Source of the DNA: Neocallimastix lanati (nom. inval.)
Taxonomy: Eukaryota > Neocallimastigomycota > Neocallimastigomycetes > Neocallimastigales > Neocallimastigaceae
NCBI GenBank assembly: GCA_016946835.1
Contig: JACVTC010000032.1
Coordinates: 246,001 to 310,000 of the forward strand
Reading direction: 5' to 3'
DNA: 64,000 bases
Shown: positions 1 to 10,475 of the stretch, one piece after another
Position numbering within the stretch: the first letter of the stretch is position 1
How the letters are laid out: each line of letters starts with the position of its first letter
Program-made: the position numbers and the translations under genes
Notes under the pieces: generated by a model
The model's input: the letters and a program-made list of their open reading frames with translations, nothing else
The model's database searches: none
Told to the model about the DNA's origin: nothing

Positions 1-2791
1 TTACTACAGATAATAAATTCATCATTCCTAAATGATGATCAGCATGAATATGTGATATGAAAATCATTTTAAGATGTGGAAGAATTTCATTTAGAGTTTT
101 TTCAGGACCGAAATGACGAGAAATCTGACCAAGGGTACCTTCACCAGCATCTAATAAAATATTTCCATTTCTTTTTGATAAAATAATAGTAGAACTTACT
201 ATATAAAAAATAATTATAATAATAAGATAAAATAAAAATATTAATATTAATGAAATTTATTTAAATATTATATATATAAAGTATTATAAAGTATTTAAAT
301 ATTTTTTTTTCCAAGTTTTTATTTTTATTTTTTTTTTTATTACCATTTCTATATTTAGATGGAAGCGCTGATCCTGTTCCTAAAGTAACAATTTCAATAT
401 CTGAAGCGGTAGGGAAAGTAGGGAAAGGATGTTCCTGACGCCAATGTTCAATACAGGATTTTAAGTGTTGAATCACTTTAGCATTATTTGTTAATTTATT
501 AATAATTTTATCAGGGATGAATTCAAAACTAAAATTTTCCTTTACTTTAGAATAATCCAAACGTTCTTTTGGTTCCATATGAATTTGAAGATTATTACAA
601 GCAGAATACATATTTTTCGGAAGAAGATGAGATAAAGAACAGAGAGGTTCTTTTATTTCATTATTAAAGTATAAGAGAGGGAAGGTATTTGAATCAACTT
701 GATGTAATTTATATTGCATATAGGAATTGGAAAGGAAATTAATATGTTCTGAACAGTAGTTATTACTAGCAATAATATGCTATATAAAAAAAAAAAATAA
801 AAATTAAATTAAAATAATATATAAAAAAATAAAAATAAAAAACAATAATTAAATAAATTAAATAATAATAATAATAATAATAATGATATAAATGAAAATT
901 AATAAATGAATTAAAAATATTTTTTTATGATTTCTCTTATTAATAATAATAATAATAATAATAATAAACCAAAAAAAAAAAAAAAAAAAAAAAAAAAACT
1001 TACATTACAATTCTCAGGAAATTGTTTCATCCAAGATTGATATGAAGGATCCTTTAAAATTAAAGGATCTCCTAAAATATGAATAATATTTCTAGTATAA
1101 GGGTGTACTTTTGGATCACGAAAACAATCCTGTTGAATTAATGAAGGAATATGATCCAGGGAAGGACAATCCACTACTATAAAAATAGAAGATATCTTAT
1201 CTGGTTCTTTTACTTGTTCTGGTCGTACAACAGTACCATCACTTGTTGTAACACATTCTCCTCGTGATAATAAACCTGTTGAATAAATAATAATAATGAT
1301 AATAATAATAATAATAATAAATGAAAGGAATAAAATATAAATAAATATTATTAATATGCATATATTTATTATTTTTACATTTATAACTGATGTTACTTTT
1401 TTTTTTTTTTTTTATTTTTATTATTAATTTATTTACCAAATTGTTTTCCTGGAATTACTCCTAATGCTTTCGCTTTCTGAGGATTAAATTTTCCTGGTAC
1501 AATATGTCCCTGGCAAATATAACATAAAGAATAATCTTGGGTATATGGTTGATTAATTTTAACATTTCTATAATCATCCAGATAAAATACATTTTCTTTA
1601 TTATTATTATTATTATTGCTCTTGTAATTTTTATTGTTATCATTTTTATCATTATTATTACTATGATCATTCTTCTCTTTGGTAGTATTCTTATTTTCAT
1701 CATTATCGCCATTATTATTATGATTTTCTATAAATTCTGAAGTATAAGGTATTTCTACATCATTTTTAATTATTTTTGAAGATTTTAAAGTGCCGATGGA
1801 TTTACCTGAAAACATACTTTTTAAAATTTTTCTATTTAATATATTGGAATGAATAAGATTATTGACTACTGGTATTTTTCTTTTAAAACTATTAGTACTA
1901 TCATCATCGCTATTATTATTATTATTATTATTATTATTGAGATTGGAAGAGGGTTCATTTTGAGTAACCTTTGAAGAATAAATAGGTACAGGAATGATAG
2001 TAAGATTTTCATCAACATATTTTTCAGTAGAAGATAAGAATTCATGAACTCTAAAATTAACTTGAGACCTATAAAAATATTAGAAAGAAAAACATTTTAA
2101 TGTTATAAATAAAAAGTTTAAAATGAAATTATAATTAAATATATAATTAAAAGAAATATCATTATAAAATTTAAAAAATATATATATATAAAAATTAAAA
2201 ATAAAAAATATAAATAATTAAATATTAAGTATAACATTTTTTTTTTTTTTACCTTTGTAAGAAATTTCTAGAACCAACAAAACATTTTAATAAATTTTGA
2301 GGTCCATGAATACCGAATTCTTTTGTACCAGAATCAGCCAAAGTTAAAATCATTCCTTTTATATATATAATTATTATTAATGAATTAAAAATAAAAAAAA
2401 TAGATAACAGTATATAATAAAAATAAAAATTTAATATTATTATAATTGTTATATTGTTATATAAAATTTATTTAAGTTAATTAATTTCTAAAAAAAATGA
2501 AATTTCGAAATTTCTAATTTCAAAAAATTTTATAATGAATTTTTTTTTTGAATATAATTATTATTTTAATACAAAATACAAATATATACCTGGTAAACCT
2601 CCAATATTTCCCCATATACTTCTAGTAAAAAATAAATTTTTTATTTTTCCCAAGTGAATTTTATTTTCATTGATAAGACGTTGAGTACCTTCACTACAAT
2701 TGAAAAGATATCGTTGAGAATCAAAATGGACAATAAATGCCGGTGAAGAATCAGGAGTTTTCGTACTTAAAAATTGTATATAATATTTCAT
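1..2791 (-). CDS. ELAC2: tRNase Z long form (ELAC2-like), six exons seen, 3' part missing
   Basis: Zinc endoribonuclease that removes the 3' trailer from precursor tRNAs. I read six exons: 2590-2791, 2253-2356, 1437-2068, 1004-1275, 344-779 and 1-198, separated by A/T-rich GT..AG introns of 145-233 bp (2357-2589, 2069-2252, 1276-1436, 780-1003, 199-343). The N-terminal pseudo-lactamase half shows SQRYLFNCSEGTQRL and, across intron 1, GGLPGMILTL. Exon 3 carries an Asn/Asp/Lys-rich insert and then CYICQGHIVPGKF. Exon 5 ends GTGSALPSKYRN, and the last exon contains the zinc-binding signature FISHIHADHHLG. About 614 residues lie in the window; the long family is usually around 800, so the C-terminal end lies beyond position 1. 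Start: ATG at 2791, directly before the first conserved block. Odd: exon 2 has one T too many (four-T run at 2340-2343), putting TGA in frame; see findings. Family assignment is very firm. Confidence -1.
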
Positions 2792-3269
2792 TTTTTCAAT
2801 TTTATTTTATTGCTTTAATTTAAGTATATATATACCCAAAAAATAAATATGTCTATGTTATTATTATATAATTTAGGAAAAAAATGATTTAGAGATTTAT
2901 TATATTTATCTTTTTTTTTTTTTTTACAAAAAAAATTTTTTTAATTAAATCTTGGTTGTTTTATATATTATCTTATAGTATAAATTAAAAAAAAAATGAA
3001 GTTTAAATTATTTAATATGAGAATATATATATAATTGTAAATAATAAAAATATAATTCAATTTATTAATAATATATTGACTCGATAAAATGAGCCAATCA
3101 TTAAAATAAAAAATTTTGGTAAAATGATTTAATATTAAGTATTAAAATAAATATCATTAAATTTTAAATGTATCATTTAAATTAATAAATAAATAAATGA
3201 ATAAATTTGTAAATAAATAAATGAATAAATTTGTAAATAAATAAATAAATAAATAATAAAAATTAATAT
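2792..3269. other. Intergenic A/T-rich DNA upstream of tRNase Z
   Basis: No coding potential seen. It holds the presumptive promoter of the minus-strand tRNase Z gene, poly-T runs near 2912-2925, and an AAAT-type microsatellite at 3181-3260. It ends at the 5-bp target duplication AATAT (3265-3269) of the neighbouring LTR element. Confidence -1.
3181..3260. repeat. AAAT/AAATG microsatellite
   Basis: Runs of AAAT units interrupted by GAATAAATTTGT, the interruption being present twice with about 28-bp spacing. Confidence -1.
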
Positions 3270-3872
3270 TGTTATTTTATATGAAGTTTTATTAATGAGG
3301 TTATTTATGTTAAATATAGATAATGATATAAAACAAATATGTGTAGTAACACATTTGTATATTTAATATTAATTATTAAATATTAAATTTATATCTTTTT
3401 GATAATAATTATTTTATTTTATTTTATTTCAATATGTATTATTATAATTATAATAATTATAATACTTTAATTCATATAAAATTTATATAATTCTATATAT
3501 TAGAATATATAATTAATATATTACCTATTTCTTATAAATTAAATTATTTATATTAGAAATAGAGAACTCTCTTGTAAATTTTTAGGAATTAGAATTATTA
3601 TTTTAATTGTAAGAATTTATAATTTTATTAATAAAATTTACTAAACTACCATTATTTAAAACCCACTGCTTATAAATTATTGCACATAAAAGTCCCGCAT
3701 ATCAATAAATAGGTCATTAGCAATGTTCAACAAAATGAAATTTACATCTATTTATACTAAAAATGTGGCTTGTTCTAGATTACTTTTAATTAATTACATT
3801 ATGTCTTTATTAATAATTTATATTACCATTATTCTAGATTCATTTAATATATAAATTCAACATATTGTAACA
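3270..3872 (-). repeat. LTR (3' LTR in element orientation)
   Basis: 603 bp with TG..CA ends. Positions 3270-3315 and 3705-3872 match the right-hand LTR. The roughly 390 bp between them is absent from the other LTR, so it is either an insertion here or a deletion there. Confidence -1.
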
Positions 3873-3884
3873 TTCCCCCTTAAA
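3873..3884 (-). promoter_or_regulatory. Polypurine tract
   Basis: On the minus strand this reads TTTAAGGGGGAA immediately before the LTR start TGTTAC, the usual plus-strand primer position. It fixes the orientation of the element. Confidence -1.
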
Positions 3885-6800
3885 CCTAGTTATTTTATAA
3901 TGAATAAATTGGTTTACTGGTGAATATATGAATATAAAATTATTCTATTTTATAATATTAACTTGATATTATTAATCTATTAATTATTTCTATTCTAAAT
4001 TAACCTTTTAATTTTACATGAATAAAATATTTTTACATTTTATTAATTTCTTTAATTCGATTTAAACATTGTTAAAATAATTTCTTAATTATATTTGTAA
4101 TCAAATAATTTTCCCCGAAAACTAAGTATTTAATATTATTACACCATTAATATTAGATGTATCTAAAACATCTCTTATAATATATGGTTTATATATTACC
4201 ATTTGTATGATGGAAACCTTTCTCTTGAATGGTGATATTATACCATCTCAATTTGTGTGAATACCTCTTATATATTGGGTTTTACATCACTTTAAATTAT
4301 AATCCGTTTTATAGATTAGCGCTAACTTTTATATATATTTCGTTTTGAAGTTTTAGCGATAACAATTAAATATTGCTTTGTAGTTTAGCATTAACTATTA
4401 AAATATTTTCGCTTTGTAGTTTTGAGATTCATATTAGATGAGTTTTATATAAACTTCATCGAATTAAGTTTTGTTACATTAAAGTAACTTGCAATCATTA
4501 TATAAATTATTATTAATCTGTTAAAAAAAATTTTTTTTTTTTTAAATATAAATTTATTAAAGTGGTATCTTCGACCTATAGTCTTCAACCTTACTTTTGT
4601 TAGATAAAGAGATATAAACCATTTATTACAATCTCTTTTTGTGGGATAAGTAATTAACCTTGCAACAGGATATAATTTGTTGGTAAGAGGTAACCAATTT
4701 ATTATTTTTTATTTATCACTCTTTTGTGGGTTTAGTATTAACCTTGCGATTGCTTTTAAATATTTATTATGAAACCTCTTATGAAATTATTTGTTTGTTT
4801 TACATAAATTGTTGATTATTATATATTGGTGTATTTGATAAATTATAATCTTGGGGTATTAAAATTGAATTATATTTATAATTAATTATATTATTCTATT
4901 TATTTAAACTTATTAAGTAAATAATACAAATTCAATCAATTGATTAATATTCCATATTTCAGTTAATTTTTCTTTAATATGTAAATGTATAATTTAGTCA
5001 TTTTTGTATTTTAAGAAATATTAGTCTAATCATGTATTGAATCTTTAAGTATTGTTTGAATATTTCAATTTTCTTATGTTACTGGATAATATTTTTATAT
5101 GTTGAAGATAATTAACTAGAATTAGATATATGTTTTCTGGTCAGTTATATAAATTTAAATTTTCAGTGACCGTTATTCCTCCTCAAAATCTAAATATTTT
5201 GAAATAATTATATAAATTTGTAAATGAAAATTTTAAATTGTTTGCAATAGTTAATTAAATAATTGTGCCATACATTTAATGATTTAATGAATGTATTCTA
5301 AATAAAATAAAATATAAAATTCAGTTTAATTCTATATTTAAAACGTTAAATATCCGCTTGATTAATTGGAAGTGTATCAATAGCGACTAAAACTCACTGT
5401 TTTAAGTGGTAATATGAGGTGTCTAATATATATGGAATGGAGCCCTTTCAATGAAGGTCTTACACCATCTATTAATATTATCTATGATTTAGCTCATTTC
5501 ACACTAAGTTAAATCATGATATTATATTAAAAATAAATGAAAATACCTATCTCACGTTAGGTAATCAATTAATATAATTATTGCAGAATATGCTCATTTC
5601 ACGCTAAGCATTTCTATTTAATTTTATGAATAAGTACTTGTTTTAATATTTATTAGTACTTTGTAATATCCTCCTTCGAATATCCGCTTTGTAGTTAAGC
5701 AGTAACTATTAAGTATATTCGGATAAAATTAAATATATGTGTTTCACTTTTTAATAATATGCTAAGTATTTGTTCAATATTTTTGGGAGAATAATTAAAC
5801 ACAAATTAATTATAATATCTTTCATTTATAAGTAATTTATTATATATTAATTCTAAGTTAACTATAAATTAATGTTGTATATTCAAGTACTGTTTTGGAT
5901 TATAAGTGGATTTAAAGTGCGCGTTTGTGATTAACCTCTTTAAATAGGATAAATATTATTGTATATTTTAATACATGATGTTCACATATTCTATGTTTTT
6001 TTTTTTTTTTTTTTTTCTGTCCACAAGTATTTATAGTTTTGAGTATGGAATTAAATTTATGGTAATTTAAATAGATATTATTTAAGTGGCATTAGGTATA
6101 ATTTTATGAAAGTTGATAAAATATTGAGATTTCTAAAATATAATATGTAATTGCCAAATCATGGATAATATTAATATTTTAATAATGAGAGTGAATATAT
6201 TAAAAATATTTAGTAAGTTAATAATGATGGTAAATTATGTTTAAATGGTGATTTAACATAATGATAACTCAAAATAATTTAATAAGTTTATATTATTGGA
6301 TTATTTCATTTCATAAGTGGATCACAAGATAACACATGAGTTAATATTGTTCTCTTATATCAACAATATCACAACAATACCAAGACGAATATGGGAGGAC
6401 AAAAACAACATGTACAACCATTGTTAGCGACACACCAAGTCCAGTATCGAGTTGAAACTAAATCATATTCAACACGAACACTTCTACATTGACAGCCTAA
6501 ACCTATCCAAGTAGTAATAATTTTTAATATAGTGAGACTAAAATCTGCTATTGGAGAAAGAATTTGTGGGAACGTGTAATCCCATGGATACGTTATAACT
6601 CCAAGATCTTTCTTTAAGTAAATCAGGACTAACTGCAATAAAGAATATAATAATTAAAGAACATATTATCATGAGGATTATAGTAAACCATTTAATTATA
6701 TATTTAAATGGCATTGTTATTAGTTTATTTATTTTCTTTCTGATTGCGAATCTATTTATATTTTCAAAATGTTCATCCTTTACTTAAAATTTTTTACAGT

Positions 6801-7302
6801 GATTTCCTTATTTTTAATATACAATTTAAATTCTTTAAATTTATAATATTCTATTTTCATTAAAGTATTATACTCTTTAAATCTCTTTAAAAAATGTATT
6901 TTCGTATGCTTTATATTTATTTGATTCTTTTATTTTTATTTTTTTTTTAATATTCAATATTATCCTTCATACGTTGGAGGTAACATGGTATTTCATTTGG
7001 CGAACGGACGTAGTTTGAACTTCCAAAAAATCCTGGTATGTATCATCCTTTGCTTTGGGTAATCTTAACTTATAAATATAACTTTAGTATTTCCTTAAGT
7101 GGTTCTTAAATTTTAGTTGGAGGTTACAAATATTTTGAATTCCAAAATTTCGAGATTTCAATATCTCGATTTTCATATTTTCTAAAGGTTAGATTTTCAC
7201 ATGGTTATTGATCGAGTATTTGGCATTCTTCAATTTCAACAACTTTCATCTTGATATAATTCTGTCCGGCTTATGATTCATCTTTCAGAGAATCCTCTTA
7301 AG
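3885..7302 (-). other. Internal region of the LTR element, mostly non-coding
   Basis: No retroviral-type protein domain could be read on either strand. Compared with surrounding intergenic DNA it is less homopolymeric and carries recurring degenerate motifs: at least six variants of GTAGTTTAGCATTAACTATT (near 4311, 4350, 4380, 4645, 4725 and 5685), three of CTCATTTCACGCTAAG or similar (near 5494, 5550 and 5591), and two related to ATGGTGATATTATACCATCT (near 4231 and 5455). A poly-T run lies at 5998-6016. These may be structural RNA, packaging or regulatory sequences of the element. Confidence -1.
6369..6714 (-). pseudogene. Small membrane/Cys-rich open frame inside the LTR element, unknown
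   Basis: From an ATG at 6714 one frame encodes a strongly hydrophobic N-terminus (FTIILMIICSLIIIFFIA), resembling a signal anchor, and stops near 6560. An overlapping open frame (6369-6638) continues with a Cys-rich tail containing WIGLGCQCRSVRVEYDLVS and CVANNGCTCCFCPP, at least seven cysteines in about 35 residues. A single frameshift or an intron would join them into a membrane-anchored Cys-rich protein of about 110 residues. I do not recognise the family. It lies in the sense orientation of the retroelement, about 600 bp inside the 5' LTR, where gag would be expected. Base composition is clearly less A/T-rich than its surroundings. It could be real, a captured exon, or chance. Confidence -1.
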
Positions 7303-7322
7303 AGTCACTGAGACTCTTAATC
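7303..7322 (-). promoter_or_regulatory. Putative primer binding site
   Basis: Directly inside the 5' LTR, the minus strand reads GATTAAGAGTCTCAGTGACT. The Copia element at 44449-47126 has GATTAGGGGTCTCAATTAC at the same place. The priming tRNA is not identified; it does not look like the initiator-Met type. Confidence -1.
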
Positions 7323-7411
7323 TGTTATTTTATATGAAGTTTTATTAATGAGGTTATTTATGATAAATATAAATAGGTGATTAGCAATGTTCAACATAAT
7401 GAAATTTACAT
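7323..7411 (-). repeat. 5' LTR, segment left of the MULE insertion
   Basis: Matches 3270-3315 joined to about 3705-3750 of the other LTR. It continues at 12082-12211 after the transposon. Confidence -1.
7403..7411. repeat. 9-bp target site duplication, left
   Basis: AATTTACAT, repeated exactly at 12073-12081. Nine base pairs is the hallmark duplication length of Mutator-like elements. The undisturbed left LTR has a single copy of this sequence (near 3740-3750). Confidence -1.
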
Positions 7412-7463
7412 GAGGAGTGTGCATTTCGAAAATTTTTATTACATAAATTTGTATTTTGTTGTA
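7412..7463 (+). repeat. MULE terminal inverted repeat, left
   Basis: Starts GAGGAGTGTGCATTTCG. From CATTTCG onward it is identical for 42 bp to the reverse complement of 12021-12062. Confidence -1.
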
Positions 7464-7559
7464 TGGCTTAAATATTTTTAATTTTAAGCCACTTAATTTT
7501 ATTAAAAATTTAATGAATAATAATTAATTAATTAATTAAATAAAATTACAATTCTCAAA

Positions 7560-7760
7560 AATTTTCACGTAATCATACGTGGGGCGTATATCTAATTGTA
7601 TTATAATTTTGTGGCTTTTTTCTACAATTTTTAAAAAGCCATATATTCACAATATGGCGTGAATAATAAATGTGGTGATATTTTATGACGAAAATTTATA
7701 AGCCACCAAGAATTTGGCGAAATTCAACTGGGCGAAATACAACTTTTGGCGAAATACAAC
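7560..7760 (+). repeat. Subterminal GGCGAAAT repeats
   Basis: Three spaced copies of GGCGAAATWCAAC (near 7717, 7732 and 7748), plus a hairpin GGCTTTTT..AAAAAGCC (7613-7640) and TGGCGTG/GTGGTG variants. The same motif recurs in the other MULE cluster (51900-52110), so these are candidate transposase-binding sites. Confidence -1.
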
Positions 7761-8171
7761 ACTTCAATAAATAATAATTAGGTTAGGTATTTCTATTTAG
7801 CATTGAAAAATAAAATAAAAATAAATAAACATTTTATTTTTTAATGCTTAAAAAATAAAATAAAAATAAGAAATAAGAAAACTTCTTTTTTAAACATTAA
7901 AAAATAAAATAAAAATAAATAAAAATTTATTTTTTAAGCATTAATAAAAAAAATAAAATAAAATAAAAAATAAAAAATAAAAATAAAAATAAATAAATAA
8001 AATAGTAAATAAAGAAATAATAAATAATTAATAATTAAATAATTATTTAAATAATTATATAATTAATTAAAAAAAGGTTTATTATTTTAAATATTAAAAA
8101 AAAAAAAAAAAAGTTTCAAAGCATTTAAAATTATATTTATTAAAATATTTTATTGAAAATTTTAATTATTA

Positions 8172-9613
8172 ATGGAAGACAATATAGAAATTGAAATAAG
8201 TGAAACAAATCGAGGAAATGAACAAATTATTATTAATAAAAAACACAAATTTAATATTTCATTTCAAAGGAAAGATAAATCAAAAATTTATAGATGCACT
8301 GAATATAAGACTTTAAATAAATGTAAATCTTTAATTATTTTAAATGATAAAAAGGAGGTTTTAAAATATGAAAGTTTACATAACCATCTCGAAAAAGAAA
8401 TTGATGTGTCTATATCAGTAGCAAAGCATAAAATTAAGGAAGAAATTAAGAAAAATTCAATTCCTATGGATATAAAACCTAAACATATATTTAATGCCGT
8501 TTCTCAAGAAATGGGACTTATATGTCCCGAATATAGTACAATTAGATCCCAAATAATAAGAAATATAAATAAACAATTTCCTCCAAACATAAAAAGTTTT
8601 GATGATATTCCCATTGAATCAGAATATTATAAAACTAAAAGAAATGAAAATTTTATGATATTTAAAAATACTGATCTAATAATCTTTCAATCACCATTCC
8701 AAGCATATTTATTTTCGAATTATCATAAAAATATATTTGCGGACGGTACATTTTATACAGCACCGAAATTTAGTTATCAGTTATTTATAACAAGAATTTA
8801 TGTTGGGGAATTTAATATGTTTTACACTTCTTCCATTTCTATATTAAAAAATAAAAAACAATCTACATATGAAACATTATTTAAAGAAATAAAAAAAAAT
8901 ACAAATAAATTTAGGAGTAATACATTAATTACTAAAATTAATTTTCATTGTGATTTTGAACAAGGTATATCTAATGCCGCAAAAAAAAGTTTTTCCCAAT
9001 ATAAATATTAAATATTGTGTTTGGCATTACAAAAGATCATTAGAAAAACAAAAAAATATATTATGTTATCATGAAGTGAAGAATAATAATGATGTATATT
9101 TTATTATAAAGCTATTTCGAACTTATCGTTTATAAACCCTAACTATATATTTGATATTTATATTATAATAAAAAGAATTTGTCAAAAAAAAGTATAATAA
9201 TTTTCTGCAATTTTTAGAATATTTTAATAAAAATTATTTACTTAAGTATAATGTTAATAATTGGAATTATTATGAAAATATAGAGCATTTAACAAACAAT
9301 GCATCAGAATCTTATAATAGCTACTTAAATAATATATTTCCAAATAAACCTTTATTTTAAAAATTAATATATATATTAAAAGAAGAAGAAAACTTATCTT
9401 ATAATGATTATCAAAGGAGAACTAAAGGAAATTGGAAAAAAAAAAAAAAAGCAAAAAATATTTAGTGCAACTGATGAAATTAAAATTTTAATTGAAAATT
9501 ATAAAAGTAAGGAAATAAATTTAATTTATAATGGATGCAACAGAAATGAATTAATTAAATTATGGAAAGAATGTTTAATTGATTTAAACGATATAAATAT
9601 TAATTTAAAATAA
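8172..9613 (+). pseudogene. MULE transposase with FLYWCH-type zinc finger, frameshifted
   Basis: The first frame (8172-9011, 279 residues) starts at the only upstream ATG and has a FLYWCH-like finger (C42, C51, H70, H72; SLHNHLEKE). The MULE DDE core follows: FADGTFYTAPKF with D191 and HCDFEQGISNAAKK with D261. After an A8 run (8981-8988) the frame shifts: the next frame (to 9135) carries the conserved CVWHYKRSLE, and the C-terminal part, recognisable as NNASESYNSYLNN and a Lys-rich tail, runs with one in-frame stop (near 9358) and another shift to 9613. The enzyme would cut and join transposon ends in the nucleus. Frameshifts at homopolymers could be sequencing errors, but the extra stop argues for real decay. 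Relatives: the two pseudogene copies at 50476 and 54177. Confidence -1.
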
Positions 9614-9837
9614 ATAATCTTAATTTAAAAAAATGCTAGAAAAATAAAAATTTATTTATTTTAATTTATATTTATAATCGTTTAAATAATAATTAAATAA
9701 TCTTAATTTAAAAAAATGCTAGAAAAATACAAATTTATTTACCTATTGTGTTTATTTAATAATCTTAATAGAAATTATCTTTTAGTTATTTTTATTAAGT
9801 AATTTATAACTAAAACCGATTTATTTGATACTAGTTA

Positions 9838-10045
9838 AAATTTTATTAATATCAATATCAATATTTTATAATTATAAATTTTATTAATATCAATATCAAT
9901 ATTATATAATTATAAATTTTATTAATATCAATATCAATATTATATAATTATAAATTTTATTAATATCAATATCAATATTTATAATTATAAATTTTATTAA
10001 TATTAATATCAATATTATATTATTATAAATTTTATTAATATCAAT
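9838..10045. repeat. 38-bp minisatellite, about five copies
   Basis: The unit resembles ATTTTATTAATATCAATATC followed by AATATTATATAATTATAA, head to tail, within the MULE downstream of its transposase. Confidence -1.
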
Positions 10046-10475
10046 ATACTTTTCAAAATTAATTATGTTATTAAAAATATTAAATTCAATAAAAGATTTC
10101 TATTATTTTATTAAAATTATAATTGTTATTATTATATTTTAATAATAATTGATTCATATTGATCAAACATTATAAATATTACTATGCAAATAATTAATTA
10201 ATTTAATAGGATCAATTACTCAACTCTTATTGTTTTAATTTTTAATTCTTATATCATTTAAATTAATATATATATATATATATCGTTTATGAAAATATGA
10301 ATTATAAATAATTAAAATTATTTACTTTTCATTTAAATTTTTTTATTTACTATAATAAAATATAATAATTAAAAGACAAACGTTATTATAACTAAATTTT
10401 TTTTTTTTAGAAAAATAAATGAAAAAAAATTAAAATATATAAGATTCCTATATATATAAAATAATTATTATATTT

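Noticed and set aside
3181-3260. Possible CRISPR-like array of spaced repeats
   Set aside because: A eukaryotic microsatellite; no unique spacers. The 50-bp satellite at 47950 likewise has no spacers.
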